Assembly: GCA_958295855.1 (NCBI GenBank)
Contig: OY282383.1
Location: 626,481-690,480 of the forward strand
Source of the DNA: an uncultured Poribacteria bacterium
GTDB lineage: Bacteria; Poribacteria; WGA-4E; WGA-3G
Direction: 5' to 3'
DNA: 64,000 nt
Shown in pieces: positions 45,524 to 53,686 of this stretch. The notes below the pieces were generated by a model that had not been told where the DNA came from, made no database searches, and saw nothing but the letters and a program-made list of their open reading frames with translations. The position numbers and the translations under genes are program-made. Each line of letters starts with the position of its first letter. Position 1 is the first letter of the stretch.

Positions 45524-46297
45524 ATGTTCCGTGATTTACTTTCGAGCCGTGCGCTGCACGTTGGGTTCGTTTTGTTTGTGCTGATTGTTGGGGGTAGCCA
45601 GCTCTATAGTTGGCATGTCCGGCGCGGCATCAAAGCAGACGAGGCGGCGAGAACGCAGCGCATTTTGCGGGGGATTACGGCCCGTGAAGGGACGCGCGCT
45701 GCACCGGCTGCATCGGTGCAGACAGACACCGAGGCCCTTGAGCCCCTTGATGGCTCTCCGACTTCTGATGCTGTTTCTCAAGAGGCGGCGGTTGTTATGG
45801 AGGGAGATGATGCGACGCGCGGTGATACCGCGGGCGCATTAGATTTGTCCCTGTTCGCGATGGATGAAACTACCGATGTGGATGCGCCGTATGGCGTTTC
45901 ACCCTTCGGCTTTGGGCCTTATCCGAAGGTACCTCCTGACTTTCCTGAGCAGGATATTTGGGACGATGTGAGCACAAGTTCGATGTCGCCCGATCATGAG
46001 TTGATAGCAAGGGTGCAGCTCGAGTTGTGGAACCGGGGCGTTTACGCGCCTGGTGCTGTGTTTAATAGTAAGTATCGCCTCATTTACCCTATTCTTGATG
46101 ACGTAGTTTATGTCGAGTGGGCGGATTCTATGGGCGCAGATGGGGAGCCGTATATGTCACGTTGGCTAACGTCTCCAGCAGTTGGAGATCGCTACTTTGA
46201 GGATTTTCTCAAAGACACCCTTCCGCCCCATTTAACAGTTTATGAGTTTCCAGATGGGGGTATCGACCCCTATGAATTTCTCGGTTTACCGAGGTAA
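45524..46297 (+). CDS. MFRD-family protein 1 (single-TM, unknown function)
   Basis: 257 residues. Residues 1-50 are the conserved module: MFRDLLSSRALHVGFVLF, a membrane segment to about residue 30, then SWHVRRGIKADEA. A variable acidic linker (50-125) follows. The C-terminal domain (126-257) begins SPFGFGPYPKVPPDF, contains DHELIARVQLELWNRG and ends GGIDPYEFLGLP. This domain is shared with paralogs 3, 4 and 5. I do not recognise it. The ribosome-binding site GGAGGTGAT is a full match to 16S. A small secreted-protein gene begins 10 bp later. It is nearly identical to paralog 4 over the C-terminal domain. Confidence 0.85.
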   Translation: MFRDLLSSRALHVGFVLFVLIVGGSQLYSWHVRRGIKADEAARTQRILRGITAREGTRAAPAASVQTDTEALEPLDGSPTSDAVSQEAAVVMEGDDATRGDTAGALDLSLFAMDETTDVDAPYGVSPFGFGPYPKVPPDFPEQDIWDDVSTSSMSPDHELIARVQLELWNRGVYAPGAVFNSKYRLIYPILDDVVYVEWADSMGADGEPYMSRWLTSPAVGDRYFEDFLKDTLPPHLTVYEFPDGGIDPYEFLGLPR

Positions 46298-46307
46298 GGA
46301 GAATATC

Positions 46308-46688
46308 ATGAGAGTTTTGAGTGTCTTTTTGATTTTAATGGTTTTCTTTGTAGGTACTGTCCTCTTTGTTCAAGCGGCAAAAAAACAGCCGAAAAACAAA
46401 TGGGATGGGCCCTATAATGCGTCTTGCGTTGCTGAGCGTATAGGAAATACACTTTCGGGTTGGGCGAAGGCACGCGGAACGGGGGCCGTTCGGAACGGTT
46501 ACTATATGTGTTCTATGGGTATGGATGTAACGCCTGACAGTGATTCTAATCTTCGCGGTACTTTCTTTGGTAGTGTGAAGCACTCCAAGAGCATCGGGGG
46601 TGGAACACTTTATGCGGATTCAAGTTCTTGGGGTTCGGATCGGCATGCCAACACTTGGGCTGCAACGGTTTCTGATTCGGCATATTAA
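46308..46688 (+). CDS. Small secreted protein of unknown function
   Basis: 126 residues. Signal peptide MRVLSVFLILMVFFVGTVLFVQA; mature part about 103 residues, Gly/Ser/Asn-rich, with two cysteines (SCVAERIG, YMCSMGMD) that could form one disulfide. ATG 46308 follows AAGGAGAATATC, 10 bp after paralog 1, so it is co-transcribed and under the same sigma-54 promoter. The same start site with a truncated ORF follows paralog 4 (51983). This shows it belonged to the duplicated unit. Confidence 0.75.
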   Translation: MRVLSVFLILMVFFVGTVLFVQAAKKQPKNKWDGPYNASCVAERIGNTLSGWAKARGTGAVRNGYYMCSMGMDVTPDSDSNLRGTFFGSVKHSKSIGGGTLYADSSSWGSDRHANTWAATVSDSAY

Positions 46689-46707
46689 AATGCATCTAAT
46701 GGGCCTC

Positions 46708-46762
46708 CCTGCAGAAACCTAGCTTTCTTATCGAGTCGAGGGGAAAGGTAGGTTTCTGCAGG
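46708..46762. terminator. Long inverted repeat, possible terminator
   Basis: 20-bp arms (CCTGCAGAAACCTAGCTTTC and its complement with one mismatch; 46708-46727 and 46743-46762) around a 15-base loop. It follows the small secreted gene but lacks a clean T run. It could instead be a remnant of a mobile element. Confidence 0.55.
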
Positions 46763-46777
46763 TTTACCTACCTTTTG

Positions 46778-46819
46778 TGGTGTCGTTTTGTTCTGTCCAT
46801 TGTGCCTGTTTCTGAAGGG
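46778..46819 (-). pseudogene. Short relic of the sigma-54 activator 3' end
   Basis: GGTGTCGTTTTGTTCTGTCC..GTTTCTGAAGGG matches 49661-49705 of the activator gene. It fuses directly into the second sigma-54 promoter. Confidence 0.8.
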
Positions 46820-46833
46820 CACGACACTTGCTT
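46817..46833 (+). promoter_or_regulatory. Sigma-54 promoter-like site, second paralog
   Basis: GGGCACGACACTTGCTT: the invariant GG and GC are kept, with G in place of the leading T. The GGG comes from the activator relic, so a deletion rebuilt the -24 box. No enhancer palindromes remain upstream, so activation is doubtful. Confidence 0.6.
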
Positions 46834-46873
46834 AATGTGCTATTATACTGACTAATACCCTGGAGGTGATAGA

Positions 46874-47662
46874 ATGTTCCGTGATTTACTTTCGAGCCGT
46901 GCGCTGCACGTTGGGTTCGTTTTGTTTGTGCTGATTGTTGGGGGTACGCAGCTCTATAGTTGGCATGTCCGGCGCGGCATCAAAGCAGACGAGGCGGCGA
47001 GAACGCAGCAGTTTCTGCAACAAATAGAAACCGCGAAAAGAACTCGCGCGCAGCAGCAACTAGCGGAGACAGACATCAACGCGGAGGTATCATCAGATGC
47101 CCTTGTTGCAACCGACGACATCCCTGAAACGGTGTCTGATACAACAGAAACACTGAAAGCAATTGATGCTGACAGTATTAGTCTTGCGGCGGAACCCTCT
47201 CTAAAGGATTTCTTTGAGTTAACACCAGAACAACAGCAAGAAGCTATTGACGAATTCTATAGAAGTATGGGGCTTGAACCGCCAGAACCCGGATACGCAT
47301 ATTATTGGGATGAAAATGGCACCATGCATTATCATAAAGCGCACGAGCCTATTGTTGAAATAACGACACGAATCGGATTTGCTCCGACAAGAGCACAATA
47401 CGAGATGTATCAGCGTTTACAACAATCGTTAAGCGCCGCAAGAGCATCAGGGAATCTCGCCAAAGTCCGGCAACTTTCTGCCGAAATTGCACAATTAAAA
47501 GAAAAAGCACAAGGCGAAGTCCCTACAGGCGCGACGATTGTGACTTTTGGGTACCCCGGCGAATCCATTGAGTCTGCGAAGCAGCGGGGAGTCCAGCGCG
47601 CTCAAGAACTTCTTGAGAAAGCCCGTGAAGAACTTGGCTTAGAACATCTACAAACCAAGTAA
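46874..47662 (+). CDS. MFRD-family protein 2, different C-terminal region
   Basis: 262 residues. The N-terminal module (1-50) is nearly identical to paralog 1, but the rest is unrelated to the other four: SLKDFFELTPEQQQEAIDEFYRSMG, YAYYWDENGTMHYHKA, a coiled coil (about 170-215, AQYEMYQRLQQSLSAARA) and a Lys/Glu-rich tail. Function unknown. GGAGGTGAT precedes the ATG. A small secreted gene follows 21 bp later, repeating the pattern seen at paralog 1. Confidence 0.82.
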   Translation: MFRDLLSSRALHVGFVLFVLIVGGTQLYSWHVRRGIKADEAARTQQFLQQIETAKRTRAQQQLAETDINAEVSSDALVATDDIPETVSDTTETLKAIDADSISLAAEPSLKDFFELTPEQQQEAIDEFYRSMGLEPPEPGYAYYWDENGTMHYHKAHEPIVEITTRIGFAPTRAQYEMYQRLQQSLSAARASGNLAKVRQLSAEIAQLKEKAQGEVPTGATIVTFGYPGESIESAKQRGVQRAQELLEKAREELGLEHLQTK

Positions 47663-47683
47663 GTCCTAAAAAAGGAGATGCTT

Positions 47684-48256
47684 ATGTTTTCAAAAAGGCG
47701 AATTGCCCTTCTTACTTTGATTGTACTACTTTGCGGTATCAGCATCGTAGGCATTTTGGCAGATCTGAATTTCAACCTTAATCCTACAGCCACCTGCCCG
47801 GACGATGGAGAAACCTTCACCCGTAATGTTTGGAGGAACAGCCAAGAAGTCTTTGCTGAGCGGTGGGAGCCGCCTCGCCCTAGTTATGCCCAGACTCACC
47901 TAGAATCCACCGTCACAGGGTTCGGACTGGTTGTCCTTAAGTTTAACGGAACCGTGGCTGGTTATAACGGCACGGCTTCAAAAAACGGGTCTGTCGGATC
48001 ATGGGGTACATTCCTTGGATTCCCAACAAGCCGGAGTGTTTCCACCCATCCTGTCGCCGGCACTGTCATGGAAATCTTCCCTACAGCAGATGGGACACAT
48101 AATTGGAGCGGGAACGGCTCCATAAAGTTAACGCCAATGATATGGCTCCCCAGTAGCAGCGGAGGGACATGGGGTGGCTCATGGAGTAAGGGTTCATCAC
48201 TAACACTGAATGATATGGGCTGGGGAAGTTGGACTATCAAAACTGTATATCATTAG
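47684..48256 (+). CDS. Small secreted protein of unknown function
   Basis: 190 residues. Signal peptide KRRIALLTLIVLLCGISIVGILA; mature part rich in Gly, Ser, Trp and Thr (GGTWGGSWSKGSS). No domain recognised, and no visible similarity to the 46308 product. ATG 47684 follows AAAAGGAGATGCTT. Downstream of paralog 2 on the same transcript. Confidence 0.7.
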   Translation: MFSKRRIALLTLIVLLCGISIVGILADLNFNLNPTATCPDDGETFTRNVWRNSQEVFAERWEPPRPSYAQTHLESTVTGFGLVVLKFNGTVAGYNGTASKNGSVGSWGTFLGFPTSRSVSTHPVAGTVMEIFPTADGTHNWSGNGSIKLTPMIWLPSSSGGTWGGSWSKGSSLTLNDMGWGSWTIKTVYH

Positions 48257-48272
48257 GAAGGTGGCTGATTCA

Positions 48273-48416
48273 ATGGGAACATCATATAAAAAACCCCCTT
48301 TGCTGATTCGTATTGCACTTGCGCTAGGCTTCTTACTATTTCTGTCGCTGTTCCGGTGGTTTTACATCAAGTACGACCTGCTGAATACAGTGGGAAAGTT
48401 TATACGCGAGCTCTGA
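48273..48416 (+). CDS. 47-residue single-membrane-segment protein
   Basis: MGTSYKKPPLLIRIALALGFLLFLSLFRWF.. with one membrane helix and a short basic start. ATG 48273 follows AGGAAGGTGGCTGATTCA and lies 17 bp after the previous stop. Probably translated with the paralog 2 unit. Function unknown. Confidence 0.55.
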   Translation: MGTSYKKPPLLIRIALALGFLLFLSLFRWFYIKYDLLNTVGKFIREL

Positions 48417-48525
48417 CAGTCTCCGCATGTAAGCAGTATTGAGGTGAAACTCACTAACACAACAAGAGTTCAGTCCACGCGTGTCCGTTGGCATCGGGCG
48501 GAAAACCTCTTTCTTTTCACACCTT

Positions 48526-48554
48526 GCAGTGTCACCCCGTGTGGCACTGCTTTT
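48526..48554 (+). terminator. Rho-independent terminator
   Basis: GCAGTGTCAC / GTGGCACTGC stem (one G-T pair) with a short loop, then TTTT. Ends the paralog 2 unit. Confidence 0.75.
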
Positions 48555-48617
48555 CTATCACTTGGGACTTGGTTTGAATTCCCACACGCCAAAAGCGGGC
48601 ATCAAGCCCCCGTATAC

Positions 48618-48735
48618 AATGAATCGGGGCGTGATGGAACGCCCCGAGACGGCCCTTTTTAATTTTTGATATTCCTATATCTGTGCTATAATCAGATATT
48701 TATACATGGAAAAAAGAAGGAGCCACAGCAAAGTC
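48618..48735 (+). repeat. Duplicated terminator-promoter-leader segment (truncated copy)
   Basis: Nearly identical to 55057-55173. Contains a 9-bp perfect stem TCGGGGCGT/ACGCCCCGA (48624-48647) followed by CCCTTTTTAATTTTT, then TTGATA and TATAAT 15 bp apart, and GAAGGAGC. The oxidoreductase start that follows the other copy is missing here. The gap 48417-48830 holds nothing else recognised. Confidence 0.9.
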
Positions 48736-48830
48736 TATTATGCGGAGAGAGTGCCATGGCTTCCCTCACGAGGGGTTCCCAACAGGCACGTATCTCTCCC
48801 AATACTGACTAATACCCTGGAGGTGACAGA

Positions 48831-49601
48831 ATGTTCCGTGATTTCCTCTCCAGCCGTGCGCTGCACGTTGGGTTCGTTTTGTTTGTGCTGCTTGTTGGGG
48901 GTACGCAGCTCTATAGTTGGCATGTCCGGCGCGGCATCAAAGTAGACGAGGCGAGAACGCAGCAGTTTCTGCAGCAGCGAGAAATCAAGAAAGAGACACG
49001 CACTGCACAGGATGCTGGTGTTCCCACAGATACCGAGACGCTCGGAGAAACGGAAATGCCCCTGGAAACCGATGACATGCCTGCGATGTCTGAGGAGACG
49101 AAAGCATTACCGATAGACGACACAGATGAATTCTTCCGAGAAGAAACCGCCGAGGAAGAAGCTGATGATGAGGCCATCTTGCTCTCTACATTTGGCCCTT
49201 ACCCAGAAGTGCCCGACGATTATCCTGAATACCTTACGCCTTTTTGGGTACGAAATCCCACTGGAGCTGGGGTACCTCACCACGCAGCCGGACCTTTTGA
49301 ACTCATGGATAGAGTTTTAATCAAGTTGTGGAAACAAGGGCGCACCGACATCACTGGTGCAAGCACCAGCGAGGGAGGAAAAATCTATCCACATTACACT
49401 AATGTTGCGTATGTTCGGTACAAAGAAGATCTGTTGCCAGACGGAACGGTACACCGATTCGTTACAAGAATAAAGGGAGGGCCCGAGATAGCACCCTTCG
49501 GCAGACAGATTCGCGATGGCAACACGCCTGCACACATACAACTTGTTGATTACGACGGAGCCGGAATTGATCCGTACACATTTCTCAAAACGGAGGACTA
49601 A
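48831..49601 (+). CDS. MFRD-family protein 3
   Basis: 256 residues. Conserved N-terminal module and membrane segment (1-49), acidic linker (50-118), then the shared C-terminal domain (FGPYPEVPDDYPEYL .. FELMDRVLIKLWKQG .. GAGIDPYTFLK). It is diverged from paralogs 1 and 4 in the domain but not in the module. Upstream only the sequence from ATACTGACTAATACC onward is kept. The sigma-54 -24/-12 boxes are gone, replaced by the duplicated segment at 48618-48735. Function unknown. Confidence 0.82.
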   Translation: MFRDFLSSRALHVGFVLFVLLVGGTQLYSWHVRRGIKVDEARTQQFLQQREIKKETRTAQDAGVPTDTETLGETEMPLETDDMPAMSEETKALPIDDTDEFFREETAEEEADDEAILLSTFGPYPEVPDDYPEYLTPFWVRNPTGAGVPHHAAGPFELMDRVLIKLWKQGRTDITGASTSEGGKIYPHYTNVAYVRYKEDLLPDGTVHRFVTRIKGGPEIAPFGRQIRDGNTPAHIQLVDYDGAGIDPYTFLKTED

Positions 49602-49654
49602 AAAATGATTCGTCATGTGCTACGTTTAGGTTAGGGGTTGGTAAATTTTTAAAT

Positions 49655-50797
49655 TCAGCTTGAGGTGTCGTTTTGTTCTGTCCAGTGTGCATGTTTCTGA
49701 AGGGTGCGGATATCAATACCTAGTGAATGTGCCGCCTGAGTGAGGGAGGAACATTCTGCAATGCGCCTCTGGGCAACTGCCTGTAGAATTTCATCCTGAT
49801 TCATATTTGTTATGTTCAGAAGTTCTGGATTTTCGTCTGTCGTTGGAATATTGGAAACTTGAAGGTTACGCCACTGCTCGGGTAGATGCGTTGAGAGTTC
49901 ACGTATAATTGTCTGCTGTGTCTCTGCTGGAAGTGTCTCCCATATAGAGCTGAGCGTCTGAGCAAATTCTGGGTGGATAGATGTGTGTCCTTTTATATCC
50001 GGAGCGGCGGCAGATTTTTCCAAACCCCAGGTGGGGGAAAAGTTATATGGAAAATCTTCGACTTCAAGTTTGTCGGTTGTAGCCATTGCAATAGCTGTCC
50101 GAACAGTACTTCTCAGTTGCCGGACATTGCCGGGCCACGCTGCTGCTTCAAGACGCGCGAGTGCCTCTGGTGTAATCCTTGTAATACCTTGTCCATGTTT
50201 CGGGCTGAATTCGTGAATAAAGGCATCGGTTAAGGGCGCAATATCTTCTGGCCGCTCCCGTAGGGGTAGGACATGGAGCATCATGCCCACGAGGCGGTAG
50301 TAGAGGTCTGCTCTAAATTCTGTTTCCAAAACGGTTTCCTCAATGTTCCTGTTTGTTGCTGCGATAACCTGAAAATCTGCAGTCAAGTTTTCATTTCCGC
50401 CGAGCCGCGTGAAACTTTTTGCATCCAAAACGCGGAGAAGCATCTTCTGTGCCTCCGGGGACATCTCGATAACCTCATCTAAAAAGAGAATGCCGCCGTT
50501 CGCCCTTTCAAATGCGCCTTTGCGTTGGTGACTTGCCCCGGTAAATGCGCCTTCTTCATGGCCAAACAGCTCACTTTGCAGGAGTTCCGAGGTGAATCTC
50601 CCACAGTTTATGGCTACGAAAGGTTTGTTCCGTCGTGGGCCGCTTTTGTGAATGTATTGTGCCACACCTTCTTTGCCAACGCCGGTTTCCCCTGTAATGA
50701 AAAATGAGATGTCTGATTCCGCAACCTGCTGAATGGTACGGTAAATTTCCTGCATCGGTTCTGACGGCAATTCAATAAATGTTGGCTGTATGTTCAT
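49655..50797 (-). CDS. Sigma-54-dependent enhancer-binding activator without sensor domain
   Basis: 380 residues from ATG 50797 (AAGGAGCACATT upstream). AAA+ domain begins almost at the N-terminus: Walker A GETGVGKE (36-43), the sigma-54 contact loop GAFTGA (83-88), Walker B GGILFLDEV, WPGNVRQLRSTV. The C-terminal Fis-type helix-turn-helix is AVAQRRIAECSSLTQAAHSLGIDIRTLQKHAHW. No receiver, GAF or PAS domain, so like PspF it must be controlled by a partner protein or by its level. It is divergent from paralog 4 across the enhancer palindromes and probably binds them. Two fragments of a copy of this gene remain beside paralogs 1 and 2 and another at 52007-52172. Confidence 0.93.
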   Translation of the reverse strand: MNIQPTFIELPSEPMQEIYRTIQQVAESDISFFITGETGVGKEGVAQYIHKSGPRRNKPFVAINCGRFTSELLQSELFGHEEGAFTGASHQRKGAFERANGGILFLDEVIEMSPEAQKMLLRVLDAKSFTRLGGNENLTADFQVIAATNRNIEETVLETEFRADLYYRLVGMMLHVLPLRERPEDIAPLTDAFIHEFSPKHGQGITRITPEALARLEAAAWPGNVRQLRSTVRTAIAMATTDKLEVEDFPYNFSPTWGLEKSAAAPDIKGHTSIHPEFAQTLSSIWETLPAETQQTIIRELSTHLPEQWRNLQVSNIPTTDENPELLNITNMNQDEILQAVAQRRIAECSSLTQAAHSLGIDIRTLQKHAHWTEQNDTSS

Positions 50798-50901
50798 AAT
50801 GTGCTCCTTACCGGTCTCACGCAATCTGATGAGAAAAATCATACCACACGCCGTTTTTTTGTGCAAGAAAAACGTGCGCAAGACGTGTGGCTGCCCGATG
50901 A

Positions 50902-50956
50902 CGCAATTTTTGCGCCTCTACCTACAATTTTTGCGCCTTCTTACGCAATTTTTGCG
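50902..50956. promoter_or_regulatory. Three enhancer-like palindromes, 21 bp apart (second copy)
   Basis: CGCAATTTTTGCG at 50902-50914 and 50944-50956, with TACAATTTTTGCG at 50923-50935. They lie 105-160 bp before the activator start and 180-235 bp before the paralog 4 promoter, so they can serve both. A family C repeat (50979-51007) lies between the sites and the promoter in both copies. Confidence 0.82.
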
Positions 50957-51135
50957 TATAGCGGCGAGGCAGGTTTTCCGTAGGGGTAGTGCCTTGTGCC
51001 TACCCTTCCGTAAAAGTCAGTGCTTATGCCCCCTTGACAAACCGAGTGTGTGCGTGTGTTTTACAAGCATTCGAGTGAGAAACGCCTTGGGATGTCGGTG
51101 GTTTTGTCTGAAGGATGTGCTTTTATTTAGAGCGT

Positions 51136-51152
51136 TGGCACGAAACTTGCTT
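51136..51152 (+). promoter_or_regulatory. Sigma-54 promoter, paralog 4
   Basis: TGGCACGAAACTTGCTT, identical to the paralog 1 promoter. The surrounding 300 bp are almost the same. Confidence 0.88.
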
Positions 51153-51192
51153 AATGTGCTATTATACTGACTAATACCCTGGAGGTGACAGA

Positions 51193-51972
51193 ATGTTCCG
51201 TGATTTCCTTTCGAGCCGTGCGCTGCACGTTGGGCTCGTTTTTTTTGTGCTGCTTGTTGGGGGTACGCAGCTCTATAGTTGGCATGTCCGGCGCGGCATC
51301 AAAGCAGACGAGGCGAGAACGCAGCAGTTTCTGCAGCCGCGAGAAATCAAGAAAGAGACACGCACTGCACAGGATGCAGCGGCTCCGACAGACACCGAGG
51401 CACTTGAGGCCTTTGATGGCTCTCCGACTTCTGATGCTGTTTCTCAAGAGGCGGCGGTTGTTATGGAGGGAGATGATGCGACGCGCGGTGATACCGCGGG
51501 CGCATTAGATCTGTCCCTGTCCGAGATGGATGAAGCTGATGAAACTACCGATGTGGATGCGCCGTATGGCGTTTCACCCTTCGGCTTTGGGCCTTATCCG
51601 AAGGTGCCTCCTGACTTTCCTGAACAGGATATTTGGGACGATGTGAGTACAAGCTCGATGTCGCCAGATCATGAGTTGATAGCAAGGGTGCAGCTCGAGT
51701 TGTGGAACCGGGGCGTTTACGCGCCTGGTGCTGTGTTTAATAGTAAGTATCGCCTCATTTACCCTATTCTTGATGACGTAGTTTATGTCGAGTGGGCGGA
51801 TTCTATGGGAGCAGATGGGAAGCCGTATATGTCACGTTGGCTAACGTCTCCAGCAGTTGACGATCGCTACTTTGAGGATTTTCTCAAAGACACCCTTCCG
51901 CCCCATTTAACAGTTTATGAGTTTCCAGATGGGGGTATCGACCCCTATGAATTTCTCGGTTTACCGAGGTAA
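51193..51972 (+). CDS. MFRD-family protein 4
   Basis: 259 residues; near duplicate of paralog 1 from about residue 75 to the end. The N-terminal module plus the QFLQPREIKKETRTAQDA segment match paralogs 3 and 5 instead. It is thus a mosaic, which suggests recombination within the island. GGAGGTGAC precedes the ATG. It is controlled by the divergent sigma-54 region shared with the activator gene. Confidence 0.85.
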   Translation: MFRDFLSSRALHVGLVFFVLLVGGTQLYSWHVRRGIKADEARTQQFLQPREIKKETRTAQDAAAPTDTEALEAFDGSPTSDAVSQEAAVVMEGDDATRGDTAGALDLSLSEMDEADETTDVDAPYGVSPFGFGPYPKVPPDFPEQDIWDDVSTSSMSPDHELIARVQLELWNRGVYAPGAVFNSKYRLIYPILDDVVYVEWADSMGADGKPYMSRWLTSPAVDDRYFEDFLKDTLPPHLTVYEFPDGGIDPYEFLGLPR

Positions 51973-51982
51973 GGAGAATATC

Positions 51983-52015
51983 ATGAAAAATTTGAGTGTT
52001 TTTTCGCTGCAGTAG
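51983..52015 (+). pseudogene. Truncated start of the small secreted-protein gene
   Basis: ATG with AAGGAGAATATC upstream, as after paralog 1, reads MKNLSVFSLQ and stops. The rest is replaced by an activator fragment. Confidence 0.75.
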
Positions 52016-52172
52016 TAGAGGTCTGCTCTAAATTCTGTTTTCAAAACGGCTCCCCCAATGTTCCTGTTTGTCGCCGCGATAACCTGAAAATCTACAGTCA
52101 AGTTCTCATTTCCGCCGAGCCGCGTGAAACTTTTTGTATCCAAAACGCGGAGAAGCATCTTCTGTGCCTCCG
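52007..52172 (-). pseudogene. Internal relic of the sigma-54 activator
   Basis: About 165 bp matching 50298-50464 of the intact gene (reads AQKMLLRVLDTKSFTRLGGN .. NENLTVDFQVIAATNRN). It carries several changes, so it is older than the paralog 1/4 duplication. Confidence 0.9.
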
Positions 52173-52197
52173 AGGTTAAAACCAAAATAAGGATTTC

Positions 52198-52896
52198 ATG
52201 AATCGGACATTAGAGATTATCACAAACATTTTTGTCAAACCGCGAAAAGGGTTTACAGAATTGGCGAAAAAGCCGATTTGGGTTATCGTTTTCGTCAGTA
52301 TCACTTTTGCGGCGATTGGCATCGCCTGGGTCGTCTTGCCTTTTTCAATTCAGTTGGATTCAAAATTCCAAGCACTTGAATCCGGTCATTATGGACCGGG
52401 AGCCCTACAAAAGCGCATCGAAATTGGGATATTTCACTTCATTGGCGTCCTCCTTTCGCCGGTTCCATCCCTGATTAAATGCCTAATTTTTGCTGTATGC
52501 CTCTATCTCGGTGCCAGACTGCTCGGAAGCACAAACGAGCTCACATTCAAACTGATGTACGCGGTTGTCCTGCACGCGGAATTGATTTTGGTGCTTTCAA
52601 ATCTAATCAACGGCGCGTTATTACTATATTTTAAGCAAATTGACGACATCCAAGATTTTACAGACCTTCAAGTTCTGCCGGGGCTCCATCTTCTGCTGGA
52701 TAACCAAGCAGAAGCGACACCCCATTTTATGTTTCAGTTCCTCAGCCAGTTTGACCTATTTTCGATGTGGTATCTCTGGGTGCTCTCCTTGGGTGTCGCT
52801 GTTGTCGCCAAGCTAACTATGCGAAAATCCGTGCTTTTAACGGTGAGCCTCTGGCTGGCAATCATCAGTTCTCTACTATTATACTTATTATACTGA
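52198..52896 (+). CDS. Yip1-domain-like integral membrane protein
   Basis: 232 residues with about five membrane segments (IWVIVFVSITFAAIGIAWVVL, a central LIKCLIFAVCLYLGARLLG, LMYAVVLHAELILVLSNLI, WYLWVLSLGVAVVAKL, VSLWLAIISSLLLYLLY). The N-terminus IITNIFVKPRKGFTELAKKP is typical of bacterial YIP1-family proteins. Role unknown. It sits within the MFRD island between paralogs 4 and 5, 22 bp before paralog 5. It may have been trapped there or share their membrane function. Confidence 0.7.
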   Translation: MNRTLEIITNIFVKPRKGFTELAKKPIWVIVFVSITFAAIGIAWVVLPFSIQLDSKFQALESGHYGPGALQKRIEIGIFHFIGVLLSPVPSLIKCLIFAVCLYLGARLLGSTNELTFKLMYAVVLHAELILVLSNLINGALLLYFKQIDDIQDFTDLQVLPGLHLLLDNQAEATPHFMFQFLSQFDLFSMWYLWVLSLGVAVVAKLTMRKSVLLTVSLWLAIISSLLLYLLY

Positions 52897-52918
52897 ATAA
52901 TCCCCCGGAGGTGACAGA

Positions 52919-53686
52919 ATGTTCCGTGATTTACTTTCGAGCCGTGCGTTGCACGTTGGGTTCGTTTTGTTTGTGCTGATTGTTGGGGGTACGCAGCTCT
53001 ATAGTTGGCATGTCCGGCGCGGCATCAAAGCAGACGAGGCGAGAACGCAGCAGTTTCTGCAGCAGCGAGAAATCAAGAAAGAGACACGCACTGCACAGGA
53101 TGCAGGTGTTCCCACAGATACCGAGACGCTCGGAGAAACGGAAATGCCCCTGGAAACCGATGGCAGGCAACCGATATCTGACGACACGGCTGCATTACCG
53201 AGAGACGCGGCTTCCGATATCGATGAGGTGGCGGATGCGTTCTTACCTGACGATGTTGTGTTAGAAGCAGAAAGCACCGAGGTACCCGTATCGCCCTTCG
53301 GATTTGGACCCTATCCTGAAGTGCCAGAAGGGTGGCCAGCTGATACTTTTCCTGCTCCATCTGCGGACCACGAATTAATGACGCGCGTCCGAATAAAACT
53401 GCTCTCGCAAGGTATTGACGTTACAGGTTCAACTATGGAGAATGGTTTGATATATCCGACAATCAAAGGAATAGCCTACGTTAAATGGAAGGAGTATGAG
53501 CCACCTACTGGCACTGTCAGATATATCAGTGAAATTTTAGCAACTGGGGCGGATGGCAAACGCCTACATGCTATTAGACGTGAAAAGGGGAAATCTCTGA
53601 CTTCGGAAGATATTCCAGCAGACATAAAACTGGTTCCTTTTGAAGAAGGAGGTATCGATGCTTACGTTTTTTTAAATTTACCTTAG
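52919..53686 (+). CDS. MFRD-family protein 5
   Basis: 255 residues. Module (1-49) as in the others, linker nearly the same as paralog 3 up to GETEMPLETD, then the shared domain (SPFGFGPYPEVPEGWP .. DHELMTRVRIKLLSQG .. GGIDAYVFLNLP). No sigma-54 boxes remain; the upstream region is the end of the Yip1-like gene plus TTATACTGAATAATCC, so it is probably read from that gene. A short ORF starting at 53701 may be the remnant of a secreted partner. Confidence 0.82.
   Translation: MFRDLLSSRALHVGFVLFVLIVGGTQLYSWHVRRGIKADEARTQQFLQQREIKKETRTAQDAGVPTDTETLGETEMPLETDGRQPISDDTAALPRDAASDIDEVADAFLPDDVVLEAESTEVPVSPFGFGPYPEVPEGWPADTFPAPSADHELMTRVRIKLLSQGIDVTGSTMENGLIYPTIKGIAYVKWKEYEPPTGTVRYISEILATGADGKRLHAIRREKGKSLTSEDIPADIKLVPFEEGGIDAYVFLNLP

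Noticed and set aside
52999..53277. Minus-strand ORFs under the MFRD genes
   Set aside because: They recur only because the MFRD module recurs; no ribosome-binding sites and no domain.
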